Below, piece after piece: positions 1 to 8,466 of a stretch of 64,000 bases of DNA. This DNA is from Mesorhizobium sp. CU3. GTDB lineage: Bacteria; Pseudomonadota; Alphaproteobacteria; Rhizobiales; Rhizobiaceae. Every line of letters begins with the position of its first letter. Position 1 is the first letter of the stretch. The DNA lies in NCBI RefSeq assembly GCF_006442965.1, contig NZ_VFWX01000003.1:124001-188000 (forward strand), given 5' to 3'. A program made the position numbers and the translations under genes. The notes under the pieces were generated by a model that was given only the letters and a program-made list of their open reading frames with translations, did not search any database and was not told the origin of the DNA.

Positions 1-3000
1 CACCGCCGCTGGTGCCCTTGCCGCCAATGCCGACAGTGCCGGTGGCGCCGATATTGGCCTTGCCGCCGACGCCGCCGCCACCGCCCACCGACTGGGCGAA
101 GATGCCATTGGAATTGCTGCCCTTCGTGGTGATGTTGCCGGTATTGGTGACCTCGACCAGGCCGCCGGTGCCGGTGCTGCCGCCCTGCCCGCCGACAGCG
201 ATGCCGATATTGCTGTAGATCTTGGTCTTGCCAAACAGCACGTTGGCGATCAGCGCCGCCGGAACGGGGATGAGTTCGCCGGTGCCGAGCAGACCGTTGC
301 CGCCCGCGCCGCCGCCACCGCCGACCGACTCGGCATAGATGCCGTCCGACATCGAGGCGTTGGTGATGATATTGCCATCGTTGGTGACTTTGACGTGCCC
401 GCCATTGCCGGCGCCGCCGCCATTGCCGCCGACCGCCACCGACATTGCAATGTTGGTCTCGGCACCGGGCGGGGCATCGCCCTTGCCGACCAGCACGTTG
501 ATTGAGTTGGCCCGGCCGCCGATGCCGCCGCCGCCGCCGATCGACTGGGCGAAGATGCCGTAGGCGCTGTTGCCGGTGACGATCTCATTGCCCTCGGCAT
601 CCACCGTGTGGGTATCGAGGCCCGTCTCGATCGTGCCGTGATTGTTGACCGTCACATCCTGGCCGTCGCCTGCCGCGCCGCCCGTGCCGCCGACCGCGAC
701 CGACATGTTGACCGTCTGTGCACTCTGGCTCGTCGCGTTCGCCCAGCCGGCGACACCAGTGATGGCGTTGCCGCCATCGCCGCCACCACCGCCTGCGCTC
801 TGCGCGAAAATGCCGGCCGCGTTGTCGCCATAGGTGCGGATCCCTGCCCAATTGTTCACCGTCGCCGTCGAGCCGTCGCCGGCCACGCCGCCGCTGCCGC
901 CGACAGTGACCCCGAGGTTCATGTTCAGAAGTTCGCTGTTGTTGATGCCGATATTGACGCCCACGGCAAAACCGCCATCGCCGCCGCCGCCGCCGATGGA
1001 CTGCGCGCGGATACCGTCGGCGCCCATGCCGTAGGTGGTAATGAGGGAATCCGCGATGACGTTGCCGTTGTCGTCCTTGCCCGCATCGACGATCACGGCA
1101 CCGGCAGTCTCGCCCTTGCCGCCGGTGCCGCCGACCGCGACCGTGATGGTGCCGCCCGGTCCGATGGCCATCGAGCCACTGGCAGCGTAGCCGCCGGTGC
1201 CGCCACCGCCGCCGACGCTTTGCGCCCAGATGCCATGGGCTTCGATGCCGTGAGTCGTGATGTTTCCGCCATTGGTGACGTGGACCGTATCGGCAATGCT
1301 GCCGTCACCGCCGCCGCCGCCAACGGCGATCGAGACGGCCACGGTCGGGATTTCCGCTGGATCGGGCGAGGCCGTCGCCGTGAACGCGACCGCCGAGCCA
1401 CCATTGCCGCCGCCGCCGCCCACGCTCTGCGCGAAGATGCCGAAGGCCTTGTCACCGGAGGTGATGATATCCCCCTGGTTGTCCACCGTGACGGTGCCGC
1501 CATTGCTGCCGCCGCCGCCATGGCCGCCGACAGCGGCCGACACCGCACCGACCGCGATCGCGCCCGAGATCGCGAAGCCGCCATTGCCGCCACCGCCGCC
1601 AAGGCTCTGGGCGTTGATGCCTATCGACCCGTTCTCATGGGTGATGATCGTCGAGTGATTGTTGACCGTGACGGCCTTGGCAAGTCCGCCCGTGCCGGCC
1701 TCGCCGCCAAGCGTGACCGACATCGCGACGGCGCCCAGCGTGCCGCCGCCGGCAAAGCCGCCATTGCCGCCGCCGCCGCCGACGCTCTGCGCGAAGATAC
1801 CATAGGCCTGCAGGCCGTAGGTCTCGATCGTCCCGCCAGTGGTGTTGACGGTGACGATGTCGCCGTCTCCCGCCACACCGCCCTTGCCGCCCATGGCGAG
1901 GCCGAAATTGAAGGCGCCGCCTGCGGCCACGGCAACCGAGCCGCCGCCATCGCCGCCGCCGCCGCCGACGCTTTGCGCGAAAATGCCGTAGGCCTGGTTG
2001 CCTTGCGTCGTGACGTCGCCCTTGTAATTGACGGTCACGTCCTTGGAGCTGCCACCCGGGCCACCGGTGCCGCCCAGCGCGAAGCTGATGCCGACAGCGG
2101 CGCTGGTGCCATTGGCGACGGCGACCGCGAGACCGCCGCGGCCACCGCCGCCGCCGACCGATTGGGCGAAGACGCCATAGGCCTTGGTGCCCGTCGTATC
2201 GATGTCGGAAGCAACCAGGCCGCTAAGATTGCCGGCCGTCGCGACGTGGTTGACCTCGACCGATCCGCCGTCGCCGCCTTTGGCGCCGGCGCCGCCGATA
2301 GCGATCGAGATCGGGGCGCCGACCGTATAGGAACCGCCGCCATTGCCGCCGCCCCCGCCCAGCGACTGGGCGAGGATACCGACGGCATCATTGCCGCTGG
2401 TGGTCAGATGGCCGGAGGAATTTACGGTGACCTTGAGGCCGTTGCCGCCACCCCCGCCCGAGCCGCCGATAGAGAACAGGCCGCCCGCGGAGCCGCCATC
2501 GCCACCGCCGCCGCCGATCGACTCCGCCTGGATCGCGGTGCCGGCGGTGGTGATGGTGCCGGTGTTATTGACGGTTACCGTGCCGCCATTGCTGGTGGAG
2601 GAGCCCTTGCCGCCGATGGCGACCAGGCCGCCGGAATCGCCACCATTGCCGCCACCGCCGCCGATCGACTGGGCAAAAATGCCGCGAGCCTTCGGACCTA
2701 TGGTGATCAGCGTACCGTCATTGGTCACCGACACCGACCCGCCGATGCCGCCGGCACTGCCCTCGCCACCGATCGCGACCAGGCCGCCGCTACCCGAGCC
2801 GTTGCCGCCGCCGCCGCCGATCGACTGCGCCACGATCGCGTCGGCGCCGACATCCTGAATGGTCGGGCCGAGATTGGTGACGTTCGTATCCGAGCCGCCG
2901 AACGTCCGGATAACGTTGCCGGCCGCGTTGGTGACGACGACGTCCTTGCCGTCGCCGCCCGAGCCGGCATCGCCGCCGATGGCGACGAGGCCACCGGCAC

Positions 3001-4369
3001 CGCCCGCATCGCCGCCGCCACCGCCGATCGACTGCGCCAGGATGCCGAAGGCGCCGACACCATAGGTCGTGATGTCGCCGCCGGCATTGTTGTTGACGGT
3101 CACGGTGTTGCCGGTGCCGCCACCGGAGCCAAGCTTGTTGCCCAGCGCCACGATGCCGCCTGAATCGCCCGCGTTGCCGCCGCTGCCGCCGAGAGACTGC
3201 GCCCAGATGCCGTAGGAGCGCGCGCCCCGGGTCTCGATGACGCCCGTATTGGTCACCGTAACGGTGCCGCCATTGCCGCCGGCCGAGGCTGAGCCGGGTT
3301 GGCCGACGATGCCGAAGCTGTCGCCGCCCGCACCGCCGCCGCCGCCGATCGACTGGGCAAAGATGCCGACCGATTTGTCCTGCTTGGTGGTGATCTGGCC
3401 GCTGTTGTTGACAATGACGGTACCACCGGTCGTCGGCGGCCCGCCGGAGCCGCCTTGGGCGAGGATATAGCCGCTGCCGCCGGCGCCGCCCTGGCCGCCC
3501 TTGCTCATCACGAAGACACCGTCCGCTCCGACCGCATCGGTGGTGATCGTCGCGGCCGTGTTGAGCGTGATGTTGCCGCCCTGGCCAGCGGCGCCACCCT
3601 GGCGCGCATCCTGGTTGCCATAGGAATCGCCGCCTTTGCCGCCATCGCCGCCGACGCTGGCGATTTCGACCGCGGCCTTGCCGGCCTGGTTGGAGCTGTA
3701 GCTTTCGGTCGCATGCAACGTGTCGTTGATCGTCGGTCCGTTGCCGCCTGGCTGGCCGTCGGAGCCGCTCACGCCGATAGTCAGGCTGCCGAGGATACCG
3801 AAGTCGATCTTGATGCCGTAGGCATTGGAGCCGCCCGCGCCGTTGGAACCGGTCTGGCGGTCGACGAAGCGCACGCTGTTCCCCTGGCTCACCGTCCCAC
3901 CGGTGCCGGCGCCGCCTGCCCCACCGCCGTCGATCGGAACGTTGAGTTGATAGGTATTGAGCGTGGATTGCGGATGGTTGGAGTCGGTCTCGTTCTCGAC
4001 CACGATGCCGGTGTAATAGCTTTGGCCACTCACTGTTGTCGTGGTGTAGGACAGGACCTTGTAGGTCGTTCCACCGGAAACGAAGGTGCTGTTGACGGCG
4101 GGCGGCGAGACGATGACAGCGTTGAAGGTGGTGCCGCTGCCGGAGGAAACCGCGGTCACCACCCAGCCATTGGGCGGCGACGGGATCTGGACGACCGTTT
4201 CGAAATTGCCGGTGCCGGGATTGTAGATTGAGTCGCCGACCTTCACCGCGGCCAGCGCACTGCCCACGGGCAGCAGCAGAATGGTGCCTGTCAACATCGC
4301 GAACACGCTGGATCGGGCTGAACGGCGCAGAGCCTTCAGCCCGATTGCGGGCACACCGATAGTATTCAT
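1..4369 (-). CDS. Giant glycine-rich autotransporter-like surface protein (3' end outside window)
   Basis: The reading frame is open without a break from an ATG at 4369 to the left edge (1456 codons). The start follows a GGGGGGAA ribosome site. Residues about 1-41 form a long signal peptide with a hydrophobic core and an A-L-A-A cleavage region. After about 140 non-repetitive residues the protein becomes Gly/Ala/Asn/Thr-rich and repeats a unit of roughly 50-80 residues carrying G-I-F/W-A-Q-S-I/V/L-G-G-G-G-G. I count 18 clear copies (near 85, 325, 535, 790, 1000, 1215, 1425, 1600, 1780, 1965, 2160, 2360, 2515, 2665, 2825, 3030, 3195, 3345) and a degenerate one near 3500. This motif is typical of rhizobial autotransporter adhesins with a C-terminal outer-membrane beta-barrel. 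The barrel is not in the window, so type V secretion is inferred. Confidence 0.85.
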   Translation of the reverse strand, partial: MNTIGVPAIGLKALRRSARSSVFAMLTGTILLLPVGSALAAVKVGDSIYNPGTGNFETVVQIPSPPNGWVVTAVSSGSGTTFNAVIVSPPAVNSTFVSGGTTYKVLSYTTTTVSGQSYYTGIVVENETDSNHPQSTLNTYQLNVPIDGGGAGGAGTGGTVSQGNSVRFVDRQTGSNGAGGSNAYGIKIDFGILGSLTIGVSGSDGQPGGNGPTINDTLHATESYSSNQAGKAAVEIASVGGDGGKGGDSYGNQDARQGGAAGQGGNITLNTAATITTDAVGADGVFVMSKGGQGGAGGSGYILAQGGSGGPPTTGGTVIVNNSGQITTKQDKSVGIFAQSIGGGGGAGGDSFGIVGQPGSASAGGNGGTVTVTNTGVIETRGARSYGIWAQSLGGSGGNAGDSGGIVALGNKLGSGGGTGNTVTVNNNAGGDITTYGVGAFGILAQSIGGGGGDAGGAGGLVAIGGDAGSGGDGKDVVVTNAAGNVIRTFGGSDTNVTNLGPTIQDVGADAIVAQSIGGGGGNGSGSGGLVAIGGEGSAGGIGGSVSVTNDGTLITIGPKARGIFAQSIGGGGGNGGDSGGLVAIGGKGSSTSNGGTVTVNNTGTITTAGTAIQAESIGGGGGDGGSAGGLFSIGGSGGGGGNGLKVTVNSSGHLTTSGNDAVGILAQSLGGGGGNGGGSYTVGAPISIAIGGAGAKGGDGGSVEVNHVATAGNLSGLVASDIDTTGTKAYGVFAQSVGGGGGRGGLAVAVANGTSAAVGISFALGGTGGPGGSSKDVTVNYKGDVTTQGNQAYGIFAQSVGGGGGDGGGSVAVAAGGAFNFGLAMGGKGGVAGDGDIVTVNTTGGTIETYGLQAYGIFAQSVGGGGGNGGFAGGGTLGAVAMSVTLGGEAGTGGLAKAVTVNNHSTIITHENGSIGINAQSLGGGGGNGGFAISGAIAVGAVSAAVGGHGGGGSNGGTVTVDNQGDIITSGDKAFGIFAQSVGGGGGNGGSAVAFTATASPDPAEIPTVAVSIAVGGGGGDGSIADTVHVTNGGNITTHGIEAHGIWAQSVGGGGGTGGYAASGSMAIGPGGTITVAVGGTGGKGETAGAVIVDAGKDDNGNVIADSLITTYGMGADGIRAQSIGGGGGDGGFAVGVNIGINNSELLNMNLGVTVGGSGGVAGDGSTATVNNWAGIRTYGDNAAGIFAQSAGGGGGDGGNAITGVAGWANATSQSAQTVNMSVAVGGTGGAAGDGQDVTVNNHGTIETGLDTHTVDAEGNEIVTGNSAYGIFAQSIGGGGGIGGRANSINVLVGKGDAPPGAETNIAMSVAVGGNGGGAGNGGHVKVTNDGNIITNASMSDGIYAESVGGGGGAGGNGLLGTGELIPVPAALIANVLFGKTKIYSNIGIAVGGQGGSTGTGGLVEVTNTGNITTKGSNSNGIFAQSVGGGGGVGGKANIGATGTVGIGGKGTSGG

Positions 4370-4897
4370 TGCCGCAATTCCCCCCGGGCCGTCCGGCCAA
4401 CCCGTCCCCGTATTAGCATTGCGTGACCTAAGGGGAGCTCGTTGTCAACTTGGGTCCAACTACCAGGACCCGAGTGACTTCACGGATTTGTTACTTCCGG
4501 CAAGTAATCTGGCTGACGCTCGGTTGCTATAAAAAGTATTGAACCGCCCGGATTTCCTGAATTTTCCTGCCAACGAAGCCGGGCGGTTGACGTGCCGGTC
4601 GATCTGACATGCGACGCCCTTGCGCCACTGCATGACGGCCGGACGCAGGCTGTCAGAGCTGACTTTTTCTGGGCATATCGCGGCTTTGCAGAAAAGTGCA
4701 CGAAGCCCAATGGCCTCTGTGCCGATCTGCGCCTTCGTTTGCATTAGCGATTCTGCAAATCGCAGCGAGCAAGAGTTGTGTACCGCCTGTATTGGTTAGT
4801 GGACCGAAGCGATCCTGGCGCCTCGGCATGCCGGTCAACGGTTGGTGAAGCAGCGTTTATTTGATTTCTCGGTCAAATTATGCTGCTTGTCGCGCCC
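4370..4897. other. 528-bp intergenic region, divergent promoters expected
   Basis: This lies between the divergent surface-protein and DUF930 genes. No convincing gene is seen; short open frames here lack ribosome sites and coding character. A 6-bp palindrome with an 8-bp gap (4452-4471) and a minus-strand TTGACA (4448-4443) sit about 75 bp upstream of the surface-protein start, but there is no matching -10 at a normal distance. A separate long inverted repeat is listed at 4542-4588. Confidence 0.5.
4542..4588. repeat. Perfect 10-bp inverted repeat with 27-bp loop
   Basis: AACCGCCCGG at 4542-4551 is matched by its exact reverse complement CCGGGCGGTT at 4579-4588. It stands alone in the intergenic gap. 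It could form a stem-loop in a transcript or be a mobile palindromic repeat. No T-run follows on either strand, so it is not an ordinary terminator. Confidence 0.6.
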
Positions 4898-5287
4898 ATG
4901 AAAAAACTATGCCTGATGGTTTTGGCGTCGCTGACGCTTGCCTGGCCGGCCATGGCGATGGACAACGCGTTGCGCGCCGGCCTGATGAAACTCGATCCGG
5001 AGACCCGTCTCGAGCAGCGCTGCGACGCCGAGGTGCTCGACCGGATCAGCCACGACGATCACAATTACAAAGCCGATCGCGTCGTGGCCTACGCCTTCGC
5101 CACGCCACAGATGAGCGCCGACGCCATCAGGAGCACCGGCGCCGCTTTTCGCAGCAAAGGCCAGTGGTATCGGCTGAAGTTCAAATGCGAGACCGCGCCG
5201 GACCACATGCAGGTGCTGCAGTTCCGCTACAAGATCGGCGACGAAATCCCCGAGGCCGACTGGGCAAAATACAATCTCTACGATTGA
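4898..5287 (+). CDS. DUF930-type secreted protein
   Basis: The protein has 129 residues. A signal peptide (M-K-K-L then a hydrophobic core ending W-P-A-M-A) is followed by a short mature domain opening L-D-P-E-T-R-L-E-Q-R-C-D-A-E, which matches my memory of the DUF930 family common in Rhizobiales. Its function is not known. An in-frame ATG at 4880 would add six residues before the signal peptide; neither start has a good ribosome site, and I prefer 4898 because it gives a normal Sec signal. Two cysteines in the mature part could form a disulfide. Confidence 0.75.
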   Translation: MKKLCLMVLASLTLAWPAMAMDNALRAGLMKLDPETRLEQRCDAEVLDRISHDDHNYKADRVVAYAFATPQMSADAIRSTGAAFRSKGQWYRLKFKCETAPDHMQVLQFRYKIGDEIPEADWAKYNLYD

Positions 5288-5339
5288 CCGGCGATTTGCG
5301 ACGAGTTGCGCTCGAATCGACACGTCGGCCCGCAATATT

Positions 5340-5373
5340 CCTTAGATATCCGGATTCCTTGGATATCCGGGTG
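5340..5373. repeat. Tandem 17-bp imperfect direct repeat
   Basis: CCTTAGATATCCGGATT is followed directly by CCTTGGATATCCGGGTG, each with an ATATCC core. It lies just downstream of the DUF930 gene and upstream of the TerC gene. Its role is unknown. Confidence 0.5.
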
Positions 5374-5412
5374 AAACAGGCGCCCTGAAAGGGCTGGTCC
5401 GGGCCTGTTCTC

Positions 5413-5441
5413 TTGACGCGCGTGAACCATACACGTTAGGC
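5413..5441 (+). promoter_or_regulatory. Weak candidate sigma70 promoter for the TerC-like gene
   Basis: TTGACG and TTAGGC are separated by 17 bp, and the spacer contains the palindrome CGTG-N7-CACG. The -10 is poor. I saw no yybP-ykoY manganese riboswitch, which precedes some genes of this family. Confidence 0.3.
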
Positions 5442-5493
5442 GTCAGGACAATCGACGATCGAGACTCCGCGAACAGCAAAGGGCCTCCAGCCG

Positions 5494-6153
5494 ATGGATA
5501 TTTTCAGCGCCGCCAGCCTGACAGCCTTGCTCCAGGTCATCGCCATCGATTTGGTCCTGGCAGGCGACAACGCCATCGTCATCGGGCTGGCGGCCGCCGG
5601 CCTGCCCTCCGAGCAGCGCCGGAAGGCCATCGTCATCGGCGTGCTGGCGGCGACGGTGCTGCGCATCTTCTTTGCCGCGATCACCGTCAAGCTGCTGGCC
5701 ATTGTCGGCCTGCTGCTCGCCGGCGGCATCCTGCTTTTGTGGGTCTGCTGGAAGATGTACCGCGAGCTGCGCACCTCGCATGCCGACGAGCAGGAGGCGA
5801 CCGAAGCGCTGGCCAATTCCGATCTCGACGGCGATAAGACGGTGGCGACGGGCAAGCCGCGCAAGACGCTTGGCCAGGCGGCGCTGCAGATCGTCGTCGC
5901 CGACGTGTCGATGTCGCTGGACAACGTGCTCGCGGTGGCAGGTGCCGCACGCGATCATTTCTGGGTCCTCATCGTCGGGCTGGTTCTGTCGATCGGCCTG
6001 ATGGGCCTGGCCGCAAGCTTCATCGCCAGGCTGCTGCACCGTTATCGCTGGATCGCCTATGTCGGCCTGGCGATCATCCTCTATGTGGCGATCGATATGG
6101 TCTACCGGGGAGCAGTGGAAGTCTGGCCGCACGTCAACAACGCGGTAAGCTGA
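5494..6153 (+). CDS. TerC/YjbE-family integral membrane protein, putative metal-ion exporter
   Basis: The 219-residue inner-membrane protein has about seven hydrophobic segments. Two conserved acidic segments mark the family: D-L-V-L-A-G-D-N-A near residue 23 and D-V-S-M-S-L-D-N-V near residue 140. These aspartates probably coordinate a divalent metal. A polar cytoplasmic loop (about residues 92-128) separates the two halves. TerC relatives are linked to manganese export and tellurite resistance. Length is normal and the gene appears monocistronic. The substrate is inferred from family knowledge only. Confidence 0.85.
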   Translation: MDIFSAASLTALLQVIAIDLVLAGDNAIVIGLAAAGLPSEQRRKAIVIGVLAATVLRIFFAAITVKLLAIVGLLLAGGILLLWVCWKMYRELRTSHADEQEATEALANSDLDGDKTVATGKPRKTLGQAALQIVVADVSMSLDNVLAVAGAARDHFWVLIVGLVLSIGLMGLAASFIARLLHRYRWIAYVGLAIILYVAIDMVYRGAVEVWPHVNNAVS

Positions 6154-6293
6154 CACCGCCACCCGAGGCGGGTTTCCGGACCCCAACCGGCCAGCCCTCG
6201 CATTGCGTTTTGCCGCAGCAGCCGCCTGCCCATACCAATGCCGCAATTAGTGTGGTATTGCGCCGCCGATCCCGAAAAAGCCCGGAATATCTT

Positions 6294-7607
6294 ATGTCTG
6301 CCCCTCGCGTCAGTTTCGTCAGTCTTGGTTGCCCGAAAGCGCTCGTCGATTCCGAGCGCATCATCACGCGCCTGCGTGCCGAGGGCTACGAGATCGCGCG
6401 CAAGCATGACGGCGCCGATCTCGTCGTCGTCAACACCTGCGGTTTCCTCGATTCCGCGCGCGACGAGTCGCTCAACGCCATAGGCTCCGCGCTGTCGGAA
6501 AACGGCCGCGTCATCGTCACCGGCTGTCTTGGCGCCGAACCGGATGTCATCCGCGAGAAGCACCCCAATGTGCTCGCCATCACTGGGCCGCAGGCTTATG
6601 AAAGCGTCATGGCCGCGGTTCACGAAGCCGCACCCCCGAGCCACGATCCTTACATCGATCTCCTGCCGCCGCAGGGCGTGAAGCTCACGCCACGCCACTA
6701 CGCGTATCTGAAGATTTCCGAAGGCTGCAACAACCGCTGCACCTTCTGCATCATTCCCGCACTTCGCGGCGATCTGGTCTCGCGGCCGGCGGCGGATGTG
6801 CTGCGCGAGGCAGAAAAACTCGCCAAGGCCGGCGTCAAGGAACTCCTCGTCATCTCGCAGGACACCAGCGCCTACGGCGTCGACATCAAGTACCAGACCT
6901 CGATGTTCGGCGACCGCGAGGTGCGGGCGAAGTTCCTCGACCTCGCCGAGGAACTAGGCAAGCTCGGCATCTGGGTGCGCATGCACTACGTCTACCCCTA
7001 CCCGCATGTCGCCGACGTCATCCCGCTGATGGCCGAGGGCAAGATACTGCCCTATCTCGACATCCCCTTCCAGCACGCCTCGCCGCAGGTGCTGAAGAAC
7101 ATGCGCCGCCCGGCGCATGGCGAAAAGACGCTGGAGCGCATCCGCGGCTGGCGCGAGGTCTGCCCCGATCTGGCCATACGCTCGACCTTCATCGTCGGCT
7201 TCCCCGGCGAGACGGAAGACGATTTCCAGATGCTGCTCGACTGGCTGGACGAGGCGAAGATCGACCGCGCCGGCTGCTTCAAATACGAGCCGGTCAAGGG
7301 CGCGCGTTCCAACGATCTTGGCCTCGAACAGGTACCGCAAGAGATCAAGGAAGCCCGCTGGCATCGCTTCATGCAGCGCCAGCAGAAGATTTCGGCGACA
7401 CAGCTCGCCAAGAAGGTCGGCAAGCGCCTGCCGGTGCTGATCGACGAGGCGCACGGCACCTCGGCCAAGGGCCGCACCAAGTACGATGCGCCGGAGATCG
7501 ACGGCTCGGTACACATCCAGTCGCGCCGCCCGCTGCGCGCCGGCGACATCGTCACCGTCAAGATCGACCGCGCCGACGCCTACGATCTTTACGGTTCCGC
7601 GGTTTAG
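6294..7607 (+). CDS. rimO: Ribosomal protein S12 methylthiotransferase RimO
   Basis: This radical-SAM enzyme methylthiolates the conserved aspartate of ribosomal protein S12. In the 437-residue product the N-terminal cluster-binding cysteines are Cys13 (S-L-G-C-P-K), Cys49 (N-T-C-G-F) and Cys78 (T-G-C-L-G). The radical-SAM CxxxCxxC is in C-N-N-R-C-T-F-C near residue 147. A C-terminal TRAM-like region ends the protein. The frame is open upstream to 6210, but homologues begin near M-S-A-P-R-V-S-F and I chose that ATG. I identify RimO rather than MiaB from the S-L-G-C-P-K signature. Confidence 0.95.
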   Translation: MSAPRVSFVSLGCPKALVDSERIITRLRAEGYEIARKHDGADLVVVNTCGFLDSARDESLNAIGSALSENGRVIVTGCLGAEPDVIREKHPNVLAITGPQAYESVMAAVHEAAPPSHDPYIDLLPPQGVKLTPRHYAYLKISEGCNNRCTFCIIPALRGDLVSRPAADVLREAEKLAKAGVKELLVISQDTSAYGVDIKYQTSMFGDREVRAKFLDLAEELGKLGIWVRMHYVYPYPHVADVIPLMAEGKILPYLDIPFQHASPQVLKNMRRPAHGEKTLERIRGWREVCPDLAIRSTFIVGFPGETEDDFQMLLDWLDEAKIDRAGCFKYEPVKGARSNDLGLEQVPQEIKEARWHRFMQRQQKISATQLAKKVGKRLPVLIDEAHGTSAKGRTKYDAPEIDGSVHIQSRRPLRAGDIVTVKIDRADAYDLYGSAV

Positions 7608-7647
7608 CCTCGACATCTTCGGCAGGGTTAGGACCAAATAGTCGAAA

Positions 7648-7665
7648 GGGCGCACTATGGCGCCC
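7648..7665. terminator. Stem-loop between convergent genes
   Basis: GGGCGC (7648-7653) pairs with GCGCCC (7660-7665) across a 6-nt loop. It lies between the ends of rimO and the convergent unknown gene. On the minus strand it is followed by TTTC, so it may terminate that transcript. The T-tract is weak. Confidence 0.45.
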
Positions 7666-7701
7666 TCAGACTGTTGTGGCTTATCTGCCTTGGCAGCTCG
7701 A

Positions 7702-8148
7702 TCAGAGCTTCACCGCCTCGATTGCGGCCAGGGAACGGTCGATCGCCTGATTGAGGGTGGCATCGAGATTCTTGCCCGCCGACTTGGCCCCGATGACCGA
7801 CAACCTTGAAGCAAACCCCAGATGGAAGTCCACGAACCAATCGGGGCGCGGCTCGGGTTCCGGCGGAAACGGTCCCCACCACGGCGGCAGCTTCGGGATC
7901 TTCGGTCGCGTCGGGCACCAATCGTCGAGATCGCTAGACAGCGCCTTCATATCGAATCCGCCCCGTTCGGCCAGCCAGGCCGAGCGGACGAATTCGTCGG
8001 CAACCGCGGCGCCCAGTTCGTGCGGCGGCAGCGGCTGAGGATTGAGCGCCACTTGCGCAAGCAGCCCCTGCGGACCGCGCGGAATGACGTCATAAATGGC
8101 GGGGATGCGTTTTCCGATAATTGCTAAAAGTTTTTTATTCAATTGCAT
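7702..8148 (-). CDS. Small unknown protein with an L-N-P-Q-P-L-P-P motif
   Basis: The product has 148 residues and no signal peptide. Residues about 36-43 carry A-L-N-P-Q-P-L-P-P, a motif I remember from many otherwise unrelated bacterial proteins of unknown function. A Pro/Trp-rich segment (P-P-W-W-G-P-F-P-P-E-P) follows near residue 90. The ATG at 8148 is preceded by GGGGG 4 nt away. The upstream DNA is unusually A+T-rich for this window and holds a CRP-like palindrome (8234-8249), which may mean horizontal gain or special regulation. I do not know its function. Confidence 0.65.
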   Translation of the reverse strand: MQLNKKLLAIIGKRIPAIYDVIPRGPQGLLAQVALNPQPLPPHELGAAVADEFVRSAWLAERGGFDMKALSSDLDDWCPTRPKIPKLPPWWGPFPPEPEPRPDWFVDFHLGFASRLSVIGAKSAGKNLDATLNQAIDRSLAAIEAVKL

Positions 8149-8420
8149 AAAACCCCCTTCTGCGGACGCTCGTCACGTCGGCCAATTTCGCCTGATTTAC
8201 CTGATCAGATTGGAAGTAAAAGGTATTATTGTATGTGAAAGCGATCACGGAGACGGCAAAGAATACTAGAAATGTCTCACAGAGGCGCAGATTATGGAAA
8301 ATATGAAATGAATTTATCTTAAAATCCGGCACCAAGACCTGAATACTTAATTAGCAAGCGGATAGCCGGCTCAGCTTTTCCTTTGGCGAGAAATCTTGCC
8401 GATCGATTATACAAACGAAA
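8149..8420. other. A+T-rich intergenic region
   Basis: About 270 bp that are clearly richer in A+T than the flanks (for example 8210-8360). The only open frame is a 66-codon minus-strand TTG frame (8335-8135) with one hydrophobic stretch; it has a weak ribosome site and I do not call it a gene. A CRP-like palindrome is listed separately. Confidence 0.5.
8234..8249. promoter_or_regulatory. CRP-like palindrome TGTGA-N6-TCACG
   Basis: TGTGA, six bases, TCACG: one mismatch from the E. coli CRP core. It lies 85-100 bp upstream of the unknown L-N-P-Q-P-L-P-P gene. No good -10 is found at either classical CRP distance, so this site is weaker evidence than those at 37578 and 43182. Confidence 0.4.
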
Positions 8421-8445
8421 GAGGGCGCCGCGAGGCGCCCTCTCC
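8410..8445 (-). terminator. Terminator of the BMP-type ABC operon
   Basis: A perfect 9-bp stem (GAGGGCGCC 8421-8429, GGCGCCCTC 8434-8442, 4-nt loop) is followed on the minus strand by TTTCGTTTG. It lies just after the end of the binding-protein gene. Confidence 0.7.
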
Positions 8446-8466
8446 GCTTCGAAACCTCGCCGCCAC

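Noticed and set aside
608..3163. 851-codon open frame on the plus strand, rich in Ala/Asp/Arg
   Set aside because: It is the antisense shadow of the glycine-rich repeat gene; the minus-strand frame has a signal peptide, ribosome site and the known A-Q-S-I-G-G-G motif.
2790..4400. 536-codon Arg/Gln/Gly-rich open frame on the minus strand
   Set aside because: A different phase of the same repeat gene; the composition is that of a frame-shifted Gly/Asn/Thr repeat.
4460..4744. Short minus-strand open frames in the 528-bp gap
   Set aside because: No ribosome site, no domain, no coding character.
5288..5493. yybP-ykoY manganese riboswitch upstream of the TerC gene
   Set aside because: The conserved loop sequences are not present.
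8135..8335. 66-codon TTG frame with one hydrophobic stretch
   Set aside because: Weak start, overlaps another gene end and the A+T-rich gap produces such frames by chance.
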